Positions 9,400-20,383 of a stretch of DNA of 64,000 bases are shown piece by piece. Source of the stretch: an uncultured Bacteroidota bacterium (lineage in GTDB: Bacteria; Bacteroidota; Bacteroidia; Flavobacteriales; Flavobacteriaceae); contig CACHVZ010000002.1 in NCBI GenBank assembly GCA_902583445.1, positions 18,191 through 82,190 of the forward strand. The letters are read 5' to 3'. Both the position numbers and the translations under genes were made by a program. Each line of letters starts with the position of its first letter. Positions within the stretch are counted from its first letter, which is position 1. The notes under the pieces are model-generated. The model did not search any database and was not told the origin of the DNA. It saw only the letters and a list, made by a program, of their open reading frames with translations.

Positions 9400-12171
9400 A
9401 TGGATAAATTTTCATTTCTTAACTCAGCTCACACAACTTTATTCGCAGAAATGTATGATCAGTACTTGCAATCACCAGATACTCTGGAGCCAAGTTGGAA
9501 AGCATTTTTTCAAGGTTTTGACTTTGGAATGGAGAGTGCAAATATCACAGTTGAGGAGAGAAAATTTGAAGTTCCAGAAAATATTAAAAAGGAATTTCAG
9601 GTAATTAATTTAATAGATGCCTACAGAAAAAGAGGACATCTATTTACAGTTACAAATCCGGTTAGGGAGAGAAGAAAATACTTACCAACTCTAGATATTG
9701 AAAACTTTGGTCTAGAAGCTGCAGATCTTGAGTTAGTTTTTAGTGCAGGTGAGGTTGTCGGAATAGGACCTGATAAATTAAAAAATATAATTGATCATTT
9801 AAAGAGAATCTACTGTCACTCAATAGGTATTGAGTATATGTATATCAGAGATCCTAATAAGGTTAAATGGATTCAAAATAATATCAATGTTAATGGTAAC
9901 CATCCTAATTTTTCTAAAGATGAAAAATTGAAAATCTTAGATAGCCTAAACAAAGCCTATACTTTTGAAAATTTTCTTCAAAAAAAATATGTTGGACAAA
10001 AAAGATTTTCGCTTGAAGGCGGGGAGTCTTTAATTCCAGCGATAGACTTTCTAATTAATATAGCTGCAGATAAAGGAGTTAAGGATGTTGTTATGGGAAT
10101 GTCACATAGAGGAAGGCTAAATACATTGGTGAACATTTTTGGCAAATCTAGTAAGGATATCTTTGGAGAATTTGATGGTAAAGACTACGAAGAGGACATC
10201 TTTGATGGAGATGTTAAATATCATTTAGGTTGGACATCAGAAAGGTTGACCAAGTCAGGAAATACAATTACAATGAATTTAGCCCCAAACCCATCTCACC
10301 TTGAGTCAGTTGATCCGGTTGTTCAAGGAATAGCAAGAGCTAAATTGGAAAATGACCTAAATAATAAAAGAAATAAAATTTTACCCATTTTAGTTCATGG
10401 TGATGCAGCAATTGCTGGACAGGGAGTAGTTTATGAAGTAATTCAAATGTCAAGACTTAAAGGTTATAGTACAGGTGGGACTATTCATTTAATTGTAAAT
10501 AATCAAGTTGGATTCACTACGAACTATTTAGATGCAAGATCAAGCACTTATTGTTCAGATGTAGGTAAAGTAACCCTTTCACCAGTTCTACATGTAAACT
10601 CTGATGATGTTGAGGCTGTTATACATGCAGTTACTTTTGCTTTTGAATATAGAAATCAGTTTAATAGAGATGTTTTTATTGACTTACTTGGATACAGAAA
10701 ATATGGGCACAATGAAGGAGATGAACCAAGATTTACTCAACCAAAGCTTTATAAGTTTATTTCTTCACACCCAAATCCAAGAGATATATATGCAGGTAAA
10801 TTAATTGAACAGGGAATAATTAATAAGGGCTATATCTCTAAAATTGAATCAGATTATTTTGAATCTTTGGAAGAGGAGCTTGATGACTCAAAGAAAAAGG
10901 AAAAAACAAAAATTACTCCTTTTATGCAAGAAGTCTGGGAAGGGTTTAAGCGTGTTGATGAAAATAAAATGCTAAAAGAATATGACACTAATTCTAATGA
11001 AGAAGCTATTTTAAACGTAGGTACATCTATCACAAAGCTTCCTAATAAACAATTTTTAAGAAAAGTAATTAAGCTATTTGATGCAAGAGAAAAAATGCTT
11101 TTTGAATCAAAAAAAGTTGACTGGGCATTAGCTGAACAACTAGCTTATGGTACATTAATGCTTGAAGGATTCAATGTTAGAATATCTGGTCAAGATGTAG
11201 AAAGGGGCACATTCTCTCACCGTCATGCAGTTTTAAAGTCCGAAGATTCTGAAGAGGAATACTTGCCTCTTAACAGTATTGATTCTAATAAAAAAGGGGT
11301 ATTAAAAATTTACAACTCTCTTCTTTCAGAATATGGTGTCCTGGGTTTTGATTATGGGTATGCATTAGCAAGCCCCAACAGTTTGACAATTTGGGAAGCT
11401 CAATTTGGTGATTTTTCTAATGGAGCTCAAATAATAATTGACCAGTACATATCATCTGCTGAGGATAAATGGAAACTACAAAACGGTATTGTATTATACC
11501 TACCTCATGGATATGAAGGACAAGGAGCAGAGCACTCTTCTGCTAGAATGGAAAGATATCTTCAATTGTGTGCAAAGGATAATATGTATGCTGCAAATTG
11601 TACAACCCCAGCAAATCTTTTTCACCTTCTAAGAAGACAAATGATTACTAACTTTAGGAAACCATTAATACTATTTACACCTAAAAGTCTCTTAAGACAT
11701 CCTAAGGTTATCTCAGATATTGAAGAATTAACTTCATCTAAGTTTATGCCTGTAATTTCTGATTCTGAAATAGATCCAGATAAGGCTGAGTCATTAGTCT
11801 TTTGTTCTGGAAAATTCTATTTTGATTTAACTGATTACAGAGAAAAGAATAAAATTAAAAATGTTGCAATTGTAAGGATAGAACAGCTCTTTCCACTGCC
11901 TGTTAAATTGATTATTTCTGAAATTAAAAAATTCTCAAATGCAAAGGATATAGTTTGGGCCCAAGAAGAACCAAGAAATATGGGAGCTTGGAACCATATC
12001 CAAACATATCATTTAATTGCTAAGAATATGAGGCCAGCTACAAGAAGATTTTATGGATCAACTGCCTCTGGAAGTTATGTTAGATTTGAGAGAAGGCATA
12101 ATCAAGTTATTGAGTATGTTTTTGATAAGTCTAAAAATAATTTTAAGAAATATCATATCTCCAACATTTAG
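9400..12171 (+). CDS. sucA: 2-oxoglutarate dehydrogenase E1 component
   Basis: 924 aa; MGMSHRGRLNTLVNI, HGDAAIAGQGVVYEV, SGQDVERGTFSHRHAV, LPHGYEGQGAEHSSAR. ATG at 9400 preferred over the TTG at 9397. Confidence 0.96.
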   Translation: MDKFSFLNSAHTTLFAEMYDQYLQSPDTLEPSWKAFFQGFDFGMESANITVEERKFEVPENIKKEFQVINLIDAYRKRGHLFTVTNPVRERRKYLPTLDIENFGLEAADLELVFSAGEVVGIGPDKLKNIIDHLKRIYCHSIGIEYMYIRDPNKVKWIQNNINVNGNHPNFSKDEKLKILDSLNKAYTFENFLQKKYVGQKRFSLEGGESLIPAIDFLINIAADKGVKDVVMGMSHRGRLNTLVNIFGKSSKDIFGEFDGKDYEEDIFDGDVKYHLGWTSERLTKSGNTITMNLAPNPSHLESVDPVVQGIARAKLENDLNNKRNKILPILVHGDAAIAGQGVVYEVIQMSRLKGYSTGGTIHLIVNNQVGFTTNYLDARSSTYCSDVGKVTLSPVLHVNSDDVEAVIHAVTFAFEYRNQFNRDVFIDLLGYRKYGHNEGDEPRFTQPKLYKFISSHPNPRDIYAGKLIEQGIINKGYISKIESDYFESLEEELDDSKKKEKTKITPFMQEVWEGFKRVDENKMLKEYDTNSNEEAILNVGTSITKLPNKQFLRKVIKLFDAREKMLFESKKVDWALAEQLAYGTLMLEGFNVRISGQDVERGTFSHRHAVLKSEDSEEEYLPLNSIDSNKKGVLKIYNSLLSEYGVLGFDYGYALASPNSLTIWEAQFGDFSNGAQIIIDQYISSAEDKWKLQNGIVLYLPHGYEGQGAEHSSARMERYLQLCAKDNMYAANCTTPANLFHLLRRQMITNFRKPLILFTPKSLLRHPKVISDIEELTSSKFMPVISDSEIDPDKAESLVFCSGKFYFDLTDYREKNKIKNVAIVRIEQLFPLPVKLIISEIKKFSNAKDIVWAQEEPRNMGAWNHIQTYHLIAKNMRPATRRFYGSTASGSYVRFERRHNQVIEYVFDKSKNNFKKYHISNI

Positions 12172-12238
12172 TTTGCATAAAATTTAAATAGTAATTTTTT
12201 ATCATTAATTTTGATTGATTAACTAGCTATGTTTTGAG

Positions 12239-13429
12239 ATGGTCCTAGAAATGAAAATTCCTTCCCCAGGAGAGTCAATTACTGAAGTAGAGATTTCCCA
12301 ATGGCTTGTAAAAGATGGAGATGTTGTGAGAAAAGACCAGACTATTGCTGAGTTGGACTCTGATAAAGCTACACTTGATCTTCCAGCGGAAGCATCTGGA
12401 AAAATTACCCTAAAAGCACATGAGGGAGACTCAATGTCTGTAGGTGATGTGGTTTGTTTAATTGATACATCAGAGTCTATAACAGAAATAGAAACTGATG
12501 AAACTGAATCAAATATAGAGTCTATTAAAGAAGAGAAGACTCAAATAACTCAAAGTGAAAATATAAGTGTTACTCCACTTGCGAGAAATATTGCCTCTGA
12601 GAAGGGTATAGATCTTAATGAGATTAAAACTGAGGGTCAAAAAATTACAAAAGATGATGTTCTAAAGGCAGTGCCTGCAATGGGTGCATCCAGTGATGAT
12701 TCAAGAAGTGAAACAAAAGAAAAACTTTCTATGCTTAGGAGAAAGGTTTCGGAGAGATTGGTTTCAGTAAAAAATGAAACTGCAATGTTAACCACATTTA
12801 ATGAAGCAGACCTTTCTAATATATTTGAAATCAGAAAAAAATATAAAGAAGCTTTTTTACAGAGACATGGAGTTAGTCTTGGATTTATGAGCTTTTTCAC
12901 TCTTTCTGTTACAAGAGCACTGGAGCTTTACCCTGATGTTAATTCAATGATAGATGGTGACGAGAAAATATCGTATAATTATAGTGATATAAGTATTGCA
13001 GTCTCAGGACCAAAGGGACTAATGACACCTGTACTTAGGAATGCACAAAAATTATCATTTTCGTCTGTAGAACAGGAAATAAAAAGATTGGCTGACAGCG
13101 TTAGAAATAAAACTATAACAGTTGATGATCTAACAGGCGGAACATTTACTATTTCAAATGGTGGTGTTTTTGGCTCAATGCTTTCAACACCTATTATAAA
13201 CCCTCCTCAATCAGGAATCCTTGGTATGCATAATATTATTCAAAGACCAGTTGCTGTAGATGGAAAAGTTGAAATCAGACCAATGATGTATCTAGCTTTA
13301 TCCTATGATCATAGAATTATTGATGGTAATCAATCTGTTGGTTTTTTAATTGCTGTTAAGGAAGGTGTTGAAGATCCTGAAAATATTTTAATGGGTGGTA
13401 AAATAGAGAAATCACTTGGACTCACTTAA
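12239..13429 (+). CDS. sucB: Dihydrolipoyllysine succinyltransferase (2-oxoglutarate dehydrogenase E2)
   Basis: Lipoyl motif [17 protein letters not shown]; catalytic [12 protein letters not shown]; directly follows sucA. Confidence 0.95.
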   Translation: MVLEMKIPSPGESITEVEISQWLVKDGDVVRKDQTIAELDSDKATLDLPAEASGKITLKAHEGDSMSVGDVVCLIDTSESITEIETDETESNIESIKEEKTQITQSENISVTPLARNIASEKGIDLNEIKTEGQKITKDDVLKAVPAMGASSDDSRSETKEKLSMLRRKVSERLVSVKNETAMLTTFNEADLSNIFEIRKKYKEAFLQRHGVSLGFMSFFTLSVTRALELYPDVNSMIDGDEKISYNYSDISIAVSGPKGLMTPVLRNAQKLSFSSVEQEIKRLADSVRNKTITVDDLTGGTFTISNGGVFGSMLSTPIINPPQSGILGMHNIIQRPVAVDGKVEIRPMMYLALSYDHRIIDGNQSVGFLIAVKEGVEDPENILMGGKIEKSLGLT

Positions 13430-14192
13430 TTTGATTGATACTCATACTCACTTATACTTAGAACAATTCAGTGAAGATATTACCGATGTGGTAAATAGAG
13501 CCCTTGACGTAGGTGTTACTAGATGTTATCTTCCCTCAATTAGTTCAAAACATAATCATAGTATGCTTGAATTAGAAAAAAAGTTTCCAGGTTTTTTTTA
13601 CTCAATGATTGGATTACACCCTTGTTATGTTAATGAAAATTATGATTCTGAGTTAAAATTTGTAAAAGATAATATTCTAAAAAATGACTATAAAGCAATA
13701 GGTGAAATAGGTATTGATCTTTTCCATGAAAAAAAATATTTTGAGCAGCAAGTTCATGTTTTTGAAGAACAAATTAAACTGGCTTTAGAAAATAATCTTC
13801 CTATTGTAATTCACTCAAGAGATTCCTTTAATGAAATATATAAAGTTTTGAAAAAATTTAAATCTGAAAACCTGAGAGGAATTTTTCATTGTTTTACCGG
13901 AGATAAAGAACAAGCAAATAAAATTATTGATCTTAACTTTCATCTTGGTATTGGAGGTGTAGTAACTTTTAAAAATGGAAAAATTTCTGATTTTTTAAAT
14001 TCTATTCCTATTGAAAGAATTGTTTTAGAGACAGATTCACCATATTTGGCACCTTCTCCGTTTAGAGGGAAAAGAAATGAAAGTTCATATATAAAAATAA
14101 TTGCAGAGAAAATTGCAGATTTGTATAAAATTGATTTAGATGAGGTTTCAAATATTACACAAAAAAACTCTTTAGACATCTTTGGCAATTAA
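13416..14192 (+). CDS. TatD family metal-dependent hydrolase (start is TTG at 13416 or 13431)
   Basis: [46 protein letters not shown]. Confidence 0.92.
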   Translation: MDSLNLIDTHTHLYLEQFSEDITDVVNRALDVGVTRCYLPSISSKHNHSMLELEKKFPGFFYSMIGLHPCYVNENYDSELKFVKDNILKNDYKAIGEIGIDLFHEKKYFEQQVHVFEEQIKLALENNLPIVIHSRDSFNEIYKVLKKFKSENLRGIFHCFTGDKEQANKIIDLNFHLGIGGVVTFKNGKISDFLNSIPIERIVLETDSPYLAPSPFRGKRNESSYIKIIAEKIADLYKIDLDEVSNITQKNSLDIFGN

Positions 14193-14215
14193 TAATTTAA
14201 ATAAATTTATAAAAT

Positions 14216-14302
14216 AGAGAGGTGGCCGAGCGGTTTAAGGCGCACGCTTGGAAAGCGTGTATTCTAGAAATGGAATCGTGGGTTCGAATCCCATCCTCTC
14301 TG
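14216..14302 (+). tRNA. tRNA-Ser (anticodon GGA)
   Basis: Acceptor AGAGAGG/CCTCTCT, anticodon stem-loop CACGC-TTGGAAA-GCGTG with anticodon GGA, long variable arm (class II), T-loop GTTCGAAT, discriminator G; CCA not encoded. Confidence 0.95.
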
Positions 14303-14324
14303 CTAAATTCATTTATTTTTACTT

Positions 14325-15722
14325 TTAACTAACTATTTGAAGTGGGTTAGTATTTACCCATCTACCTCTAGTGAAATCAGGAAATTTTTGAGGCATCCCT
14401 CCTTGAGCAACTGAGGCCTCACTTAAAGGTGAAACAGCACTCCAAAAACATCCCTCATATACATTTTGATCTAAGGGCAATCCATTTCTTAAGCACTCAA
14501 CCATTCTGTATCTCATCATAAAATCCATTCCTCCATGACCTCTCATTTTTTTTGCAATAGCACCTAACCTTTTATACAATGGATGTTCATGCTCTTGAAA
14601 AAATTCCTCTAATTGTTCCTCCTCTGCCCAACTATTTGAATCCTTAGTAACTCCTTTAACTCCATCATTTAAAGCAATCCTAGTTGGATAACCTGCAAGT
14701 GTGCCTTTTGTTCCCTGAATAAGGTTTAATCTTGAATATGGTCTAGGACTAGTTTCATCCCACTGAACCATAATTGTCCTTCCTAAACTAGTTTTGATAA
14801 TTGATGTATTTAAGTCTCCACCTTTAAAATCTATTTCATTCCATAGGTTTTCCTTTGAGAAATTTTCTTTTGCATATTTATTCCTTCCAATTGCTGGAGT
14901 AGAGTAAGATATAATTGTATTGAATTGGTCATCAGTTCTAGACAGATTCATATATTGAGCTACAGGACCAAGTCCATGAGTAGGATATAAGTTTCCATTT
15001 CTTTTTGCAAGGTGATATGGGCGCCATACACCCTCTCCAGTTTTTTCATTTTTCATTTGATAGCGAAGATCATGAATATAAGCTGCTTCTCCATGAAGTA
15101 AATCACCAATGATTCCTTTTCTACACAGATTAAGATAAAGTAGTTCTTCTCTTCCATAATTTACATTCTCCATCATCATACAATGCTTTTGGGTTTGCTC
15201 TGAAGTATTAACAATTTCCCACATTTCTTTTACTGTAACTGCAATAGGTACTTCTACAAAAGTGTGTGCACCACTTTTCATTGATTCAATAGCCATTTTA
15301 GCATGATTATTCCAATTAGTCGCAATAATTACTACATCAGGCTTTACCACCTTTAACATTTTTTTCCATTTATTTTCATCTCCAAAATATCTAGCGATAT
15401 TCTGGTGTCTCCCCTCAGCAATTTTAATACAAGACGAAACTGAACGATCAACTAGTTCTTCATGTAGATCTGATATTGCAACAATCTCGGTTCCATCTAT
15501 TGAAGCAAGTTGTAGAGTGTGCCCATGACCTCTACCTCCAACTCCTATAATTGCAATACGAACTTTTTCAAGTTTAGGAGCTGCAAAATCACCCATGTAA
15601 GAAGAATTTGAAGGAATACTATAATTATTATCTTCATTTTCAATAAACCCGGTTGGAATCGAAATTGCAGCTGAGGATAGAGCTGTTGTTGATAAAAACT
15701 TTCTTCTATTAAATTTTTTCAT
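14325..15722 (-). CDS. Gfo/Idh/MocA-family oxidoreductase or GH109-like glycosidase, probable Tat signal
   Basis: Tat-like NRRKFLSTTALSS; VRIAIIGVGGRGHGHTLQLA Rossmann fold; resemblance to GH109 alpha-N-acetylgalactosaminidases (GIIGDLLHGEAAYIHDLR, YPTHGLGP). Confidence 0.8.
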   Translation of the reverse strand: MKKFNRRKFLSTTALSSAAISIPTGFIENEDNNYSIPSNSSYMGDFAAPKLEKVRIAIIGVGGRGHGHTLQLASIDGTEIVAISDLHEELVDRSVSSCIKIAEGRHQNIARYFGDENKWKKMLKVVKPDVVIIATNWNNHAKMAIESMKSGAHTFVEVPIAVTVKEMWEIVNTSEQTQKHCMMMENVNYGREELLYLNLCRKGIIGDLLHGEAAYIHDLRYQMKNEKTGEGVWRPYHLAKRNGNLYPTHGLGPVAQYMNLSRTDDQFNTIISYSTPAIGRNKYAKENFSKENLWNEIDFKGGDLNTSIIKTSLGRTIMVQWDETSPRPYSRLNLIQGTKGTLAGYPTRIALNDGVKGVTKDSNSWAEEEQLEEFFQEHEHPLYKRLGAIAKKMRGHGGMDFMMRYRMVECLRNGLPLDQNVYEGCFWSAVSPLSEASVAQGGMPQKFPDFTRGRWVNTNPLQIVS

Positions 15723-15835
15723 ACCTAAATTTATGTAAAGATTTTGAGATACTTTTTAATTTTTGTGATTTTTGAGTATGATCAAATTCTTATATTTACT
15801 TTGAACAAAAATTAAATTAATCAACAAAAATCATA

Positions 15836-18295
15836 ATGCATTATATAAGATCCAAAACCACCTTAATAGTAACTTTTTTATTAGCTTCAAAACTTTTTTT
15901 AGGCTGTGATAATATAAATTCTAATAACATATGGACTAGTATTGAACCTTTACCTCTCGACCCAGATATTGAAAAACAAATTGATGAAATACTTCCTAAG
16001 CTAACCTTAGAGCAAAAAGTAGGTCAAGTAATTCAGGGTGACAGTGATCATGTTACGCCAGAAGATGTCAAAAAGTATAGGCTTGGTTCTGTTCTTAGTG
16101 GAGGAAATTCTGCTCCTGGGCCTTTGCCATATGCTGAAACAGAATCTTGGCTTGAAATGGCTGATAAATATTTTAGTGCATCAATTGAAGATGATGATGT
16201 TGAAATAGCTATACCAATTATTTGGGGAATAGATGCTGTCCATGGACATGCAAATTTAAAGGGGGCTATTATTTTTCCTCATAATATTGGTTTAGGTGCA
16301 ACTAATAATCCTGATCTTATAGAAAAAATAGCAAATATAACTGCTCATGAACTAACTGTTTCGGGACATGATTGGACATTTGCTCCAACACTTGCAGTTC
16401 CAAAAGATATAAGGTGGGGTAGAAGCTATGAAGGTTTTTCCGAAGATCCTGAAATTGTTAGATCATATGGAGATAGAATAGTAATTGGTCTACAAGGTCT
16501 TTTTGACTCTAATAAATTTTTGGGAGACGGTAAAGTAATTTCTAGTGCTAAACATTTTCTTGCAGATGGAGCAACTGTTAATGGTGTTGACCAAGGAGAT
16601 GCAATAATTAGTGAAAAAGAATTAAGTAAAGTTCATGCTGCCGGATATTACAGTTCAATTCCGGCCGGTGTTCAAACTGTAATGGTTTCTTTCTCTAGTT
16701 GGAAGGGCAGAAAATTACACGGAGATAAAGAGCTTTTAACTGATGTTTTAAAAGGAAAGATGGGTTTCAATGGTTTTATAGTTGGAGATTGGAATGGACA
16801 TGGCCAAGTGCCAGGTTGTATAAACACTGATTGTCCACAGTCTCTAAATGCTGGTTTAGATATGTATATGGCTCCAGATAGTTGGAAAGGATTATATGAA
16901 AGTACTTTACAGCATGTGAAAGACGGTACTATATCCATGGAGAGATTGAATGATGCTGTTAGGCGAATTTTAAGAGTTAAACTTGCATCTGGAATTTTTG
17001 AAAAAGGCCTACCAAGTTCAAGAGTTAATGCAGGTAATGAAACTCAATTAGCTCTTCCTGAAAATAGAGAAATTGCTAGACAAGCTGTAAGAGAGTCTAT
17101 GGTTCTTCTTAAAAATAATAATCAAACCTTACCAATAGATCCCTCAAAAACTATTTTAGTAATTGGAGATGGTGCTAAAAGAATTTCAAAAGCAACCGGA
17201 GGTTGGACTCTATCATGGCAAGGTAATAATCACACAAATGAAGAATTTCCTAATGCTACATCAATTTTTGAAGGAATAGAAGAGGTTATTAGTAAATCAG
17301 GTGGAAACTTATTCTTCAGTGAAGATGGGTACTTTAATCAAGATGTTGATATCGTTATAGCTGTATATGGAGAAGACCCCTATGCAGAGTTTCAAGGCGA
17401 TAGAGAAAATCTTGATTTTGTTTCCAATGTATTCGATACTAATATTTTAGAAAATTATAAAAATCGAGAAATTCCGGTTGTTTCAGTTTTTCTCTCTGGA
17501 CGGCCAATGTGGACCAACCCTGAAATAAATAGTTCAGATGCTTTTGTGGCTGCATGGCTTCCAGGAAGTGAAGGCGGCGGAATTTCAGATTTACTATTTA
17601 GAGTAGACCCATCATATGATTTTACAGGTAGATTATCTTTTAGCTGGCCTGCTAAAGCTAAAGTTTCTAATAATAGTGAAAAACTGTTTGATTTGGGGTA
17701 TGGATTAAGTTATGAAAGTAAATCTCAAATTAATTTGGTAGCAGTAGACTCTGGACTTGAAAATTCAGATCTTGCATCAACTGGACAATTTTACAATAAA
17801 GGTGCTGTAGTTGATCCATGGAAATTATTTTTGATTTCAGGAGTACTTGAAAAGCAAATTGCAAGTTTTCCTACATCTGTTGGAGGCCTAATTATAAGTA
17901 AGACTGATCACTTAGCTCAAGAAGATGCATTAAGAATTCATTGGACATCAGGAGATGAGACAAGATATTCACCTGCTGAAGATGGTGATTATTTTCGAAT
18001 TTCTACAGATCAACCAGATAATATGACACGCCAATCCAATGGAGCGATGAAGCTTGCTTTCAATGCAAAATCGTTTTCAGCTTCTAATGAAAAAATTCAA
18101 ATTGGACAATGTGATGTTAACCTAGATTGTAATCAAACACTTGAAATTGAAATTAATAATGAATGGAGAGAATACATGATTAGTCTTAAAGATTTTGAAA
18201 ATCTTGGTATTGACATGTCTAGTATAACATCTTCAATTTTGATTAAAGCTAAACCTGGGGTTGAAATAGGAATAAGCAATATTCGACTTGAATAA
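15836..18295 (+). CDS. GH3 family beta-glucosidase / exo-beta-glucanase, probable lipoprotein
   Basis: Signal peptide plus lipobox-like FLGCD; IWGIDAVHGH, GRSYEGFSEDP, GFIVGDWNGHGQVPG (catalytic Asp), C-terminal GH3 domain VSVFLSGRPMW. Confidence 0.9.
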   Translation: MHYIRSKTTLIVTFLLASKLFLGCDNINSNNIWTSIEPLPLDPDIEKQIDEILPKLTLEQKVGQVIQGDSDHVTPEDVKKYRLGSVLSGGNSAPGPLPYAETESWLEMADKYFSASIEDDDVEIAIPIIWGIDAVHGHANLKGAIIFPHNIGLGATNNPDLIEKIANITAHELTVSGHDWTFAPTLAVPKDIRWGRSYEGFSEDPEIVRSYGDRIVIGLQGLFDSNKFLGDGKVISSAKHFLADGATVNGVDQGDAIISEKELSKVHAAGYYSSIPAGVQTVMVSFSSWKGRKLHGDKELLTDVLKGKMGFNGFIVGDWNGHGQVPGCINTDCPQSLNAGLDMYMAPDSWKGLYESTLQHVKDGTISMERLNDAVRRILRVKLASGIFEKGLPSSRVNAGNETQLALPENREIARQAVRESMVLLKNNNQTLPIDPSKTILVIGDGAKRISKATGGWTLSWQGNNHTNEEFPNATSIFEGIEEVISKSGGNLFFSEDGYFNQDVDIVIAVYGEDPYAEFQGDRENLDFVSNVFDTNILENYKNREIPVVSVFLSGRPMWTNPEINSSDAFVAAWLPGSEGGGISDLLFRVDPSYDFTGRLSFSWPAKAKVSNNSEKLFDLGYGLSYESKSQINLVAVDSGLENSDLASTGQFYNKGAVVDPWKLFLISGVLEKQIASFPTSVGGLIISKTDHLAQEDALRIHWTSGDETRYSPAEDGDYFRISTDQPDNMTRQSNGAMKLAFNAKSFSASNEKIQIGQCDVNLDCNQTLEIEINNEWREYMISLKDFENLGIDMSSITSSILIKAKPGVEIGISNIRLE

Positions 18296-18350
18296 TTAGA
18301 ATTTAAATTTTCCAAAATAAAATTTATTAACTTGACAAAAAACCTCACAG

Positions 18351-19358
18351 ATGTATAACTCAAGAATTTCAGGACTTGGTATGTATGTTCCAGAAAATAT
18401 TGTTACAAATGATGATCTTTCTAAAATTATGGATACCTCCAATGAATGGATAATTGAGAGAACAGGAATTGAAGAAAGAAGACATATAAAAAAAGGTGAT
18501 GGTAATACAACTGCTATCATGGGGATTAAAGCTGCAAAAATAGCAATTGAAAGAGCTGGAATTGATAAAGATGAAATTGACCTAATTATTTTTGCAACAT
18601 TGAGTCCAGACTATTATTTCCCAGGAGGTGGTGTACTTGTTCAAGAAGAACTAAAAATTAAAACATGTCCAGCGATTGATATAAGAAATCAATGTTCTGG
18701 TTTTATATATTCTATTGCCACGGCTGATCAGTTTATAAAATCAGGTATGTATAAAAATATTCTAGTAATTGGATCAGAAAACCATTCTGGTGGGCTTGAT
18801 TTTTCCACAAGAGGTAGAGCGGTAACTGTAATATTTGGCGACGGCGCTGGAGCAGCAGTTATATCGAGAGAGGAGGATTTAACAAAAGGTATACTATCTT
18901 CACATCTTCATTCTGAAGGAAAATTTGCGAAAGATTTAGCACTAATTGGACCAAATACTAATAGGTGGGTAAATAAAATTATTAAAGATAATGACCCTGA
19001 TGATATTTCCTATTATCCATATATGAATGGCCAGTTAGTTTTTAAAAACGCTATAGTAAGATTTTCAGAGGTGATAATGGAGGGTCTTAATAAAAATAAT
19101 CTTCAACCTGATCAAATAGATATGTTAATTCCACATCAGGCAAATCTCAGGATATCTCAGTTTGTTCAAAAAAAGTTTGGTCTATCCGATGATCAAGTTC
19201 ATAATAATATTCAGAAATATGGAAATACCACTGCTGGATCAATCCCTATTGCATTAACAGAGGCATGGCAGGAAGGAAAAATAAACTCAGGAGATATTGT
19301 TGTTCTTGCAGCATTTGGAAGTGGTTTTACATGGGGAAGTACAATTATTAAATGGTAA
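18351..19358 (+). CDS. fabH: 3-oxoacyl-ACP synthase III (FabH-like)
   Basis: DIRNQCSGFIYSIATA (Cys), LIPHQANLRI (His), YGNTTAGSIPIAL (Asn). Confidence 0.88.
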   Translation: MYNSRISGLGMYVPENIVTNDDLSKIMDTSNEWIIERTGIEERRHIKKGDGNTTAIMGIKAAKIAIERAGIDKDEIDLIIFATLSPDYYFPGGGVLVQEELKIKTCPAIDIRNQCSGFIYSIATADQFIKSGMYKNILVIGSENHSGGLDFSTRGRAVTVIFGDGAGAAVISREEDLTKGILSSHLHSEGKFAKDLALIGPNTNRWVNKIIKDNDPDDISYYPYMNGQLVFKNAIVRFSEVIMEGLNKNNLQPDQIDMLIPHQANLRISQFVQKKFGLSDDQVHNNIQKYGNTTAGSIPIALTEAWQEGKINSGDIVVLAAFGSGFTWGSTIIKW

Positions 19359-19368
19359 TAAAATTTAA

Positions 19369-19518
19369 ATTAAAGAACATGAAAATAAATACAAAACTGT
19401 TATACTTGAGTTCATTGTTGATCCAAATTCTGGATTCCCATTAATTATTTCAACAGGACCTTATGTTATTCTAGAGACATATCCGTTTCAAAAATACAAG
19501 CCAAAAAAACCTAATTAA
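19369..19518 (+). other. Short open frame without start codon, possible gene remnant
   Basis: Manual translation IKEHENKYKTVILEFIVDPNSGFPLIISTGPYVILETYPFQKYKPKKPN*; no ATG/GTG/TTG at its beginning; unidentified. Confidence 0.2.
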
Positions 19519-19535
19519 TCACTCTTAAAAAAAAT

Positions 19536-19565
19536 TTGAATCATATAATAATTTTTATATCTTTC
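19536..19565 (+). promoter_or_regulatory. Candidate Bacteroidetes promoter for the exbB operon
   Basis: TTG (19536-19538), 19-nt spacer, TATCTTTC (19558-19565; 7 of 8 to TAnnTTTG with n free), 29 bp before the exbB ATG. Confidence 0.4.
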
Positions 19566-19594
19566 GGTTCTCAATTATTGAAAATATTAGAAAA

Positions 19595-20377
19595 ATGAAA
19601 AAAATATTATTTGCATTAATCCTATCTGTTTTTGTTGGTTCTGCCATTACGAGTAATGTGTATGCAACTACAACAGTAAATAGTTTAATAACTATTCAGG
19701 ATTCACAAGATGAGCCTATGATGGAAGCTACTTCGGATGAAGCTTCGGCAGGTTTTACTCAAGAATTAAAAAAGCGTTTTATTGAAGGTGGCCCAAGTTT
19801 TATGGGGATTGTACTCATATGTCTTATACTTGGTTTAGCTATCTCAATTGAAAGAATTATATATCTTAATTTATCAACTACTAATTCAGAAAAGTTAACT
19901 GGTGATGTTGAAGATGCTCTTAAATCAGGTGGTGTTGAGGCTGCCAAGGAAGTATGTAGAAATACAAAAGGACCTGTAGCATCAATCTTTTATCAAGGTT
20001 TAGATAGAGCAAAAGATGGAGTTGATTCTGCAGAGAAAGCTGTTATTTCTTATGGTGGTGTACAAATGGGACAGCTTGAAAAAAATGTCTCATGGATTTC
20101 ATTATTTATTGCACTTGCCCCTATGCTTGGATTTATGGGAACTGTAATTGGAATGATTACTGCATTTGATAGAATTGAAGCTGCCGGTGATATGCAACCA
20201 TCACTTGTTGCTGGGGGTATTAAAGTTGCACTTTTAACGACTGTATTTGGTCTTATTGTTGCCATTATACTTCAAGTATTCTACAACTATATAGTTGCAA
20301 AAATTGATTCAATTGTAAATGATATGGAAGATGCATCAATTACTTTAATTGATATTCTTTCAGCTCAAAAAAAATAG
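19595..20377 (+). CDS. exbB: MotA/TolQ/ExbB proton channel family protein
   Basis: FIEGGPSFMGIVLICLILGLAISIERIIYL; APMLGFMGTVIGMITAFDRI; N-terminal signal peptide as in flavobacterial ExbB. Confidence 0.92.
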   Translation: MKKILFALILSVFVGSAITSNVYATTTVNSLITIQDSQDEPMMEATSDEASAGFTQELKKRFIEGGPSFMGIVLICLILGLAISIERIIYLNLSTTNSEKLTGDVEDALKSGGVEAAKEVCRNTKGPVASIFYQGLDRAKDGVDSAEKAVISYGGVQMGQLEKNVSWISLFIALAPMLGFMGTVIGMITAFDRIEAAGDMQPSLVAGGIKVALLTTVFGLIVAIILQVFYNYIVAKIDSIVNDMEDASITLIDILSAQKK

Positions 20378-20383
20378 TCTTAT

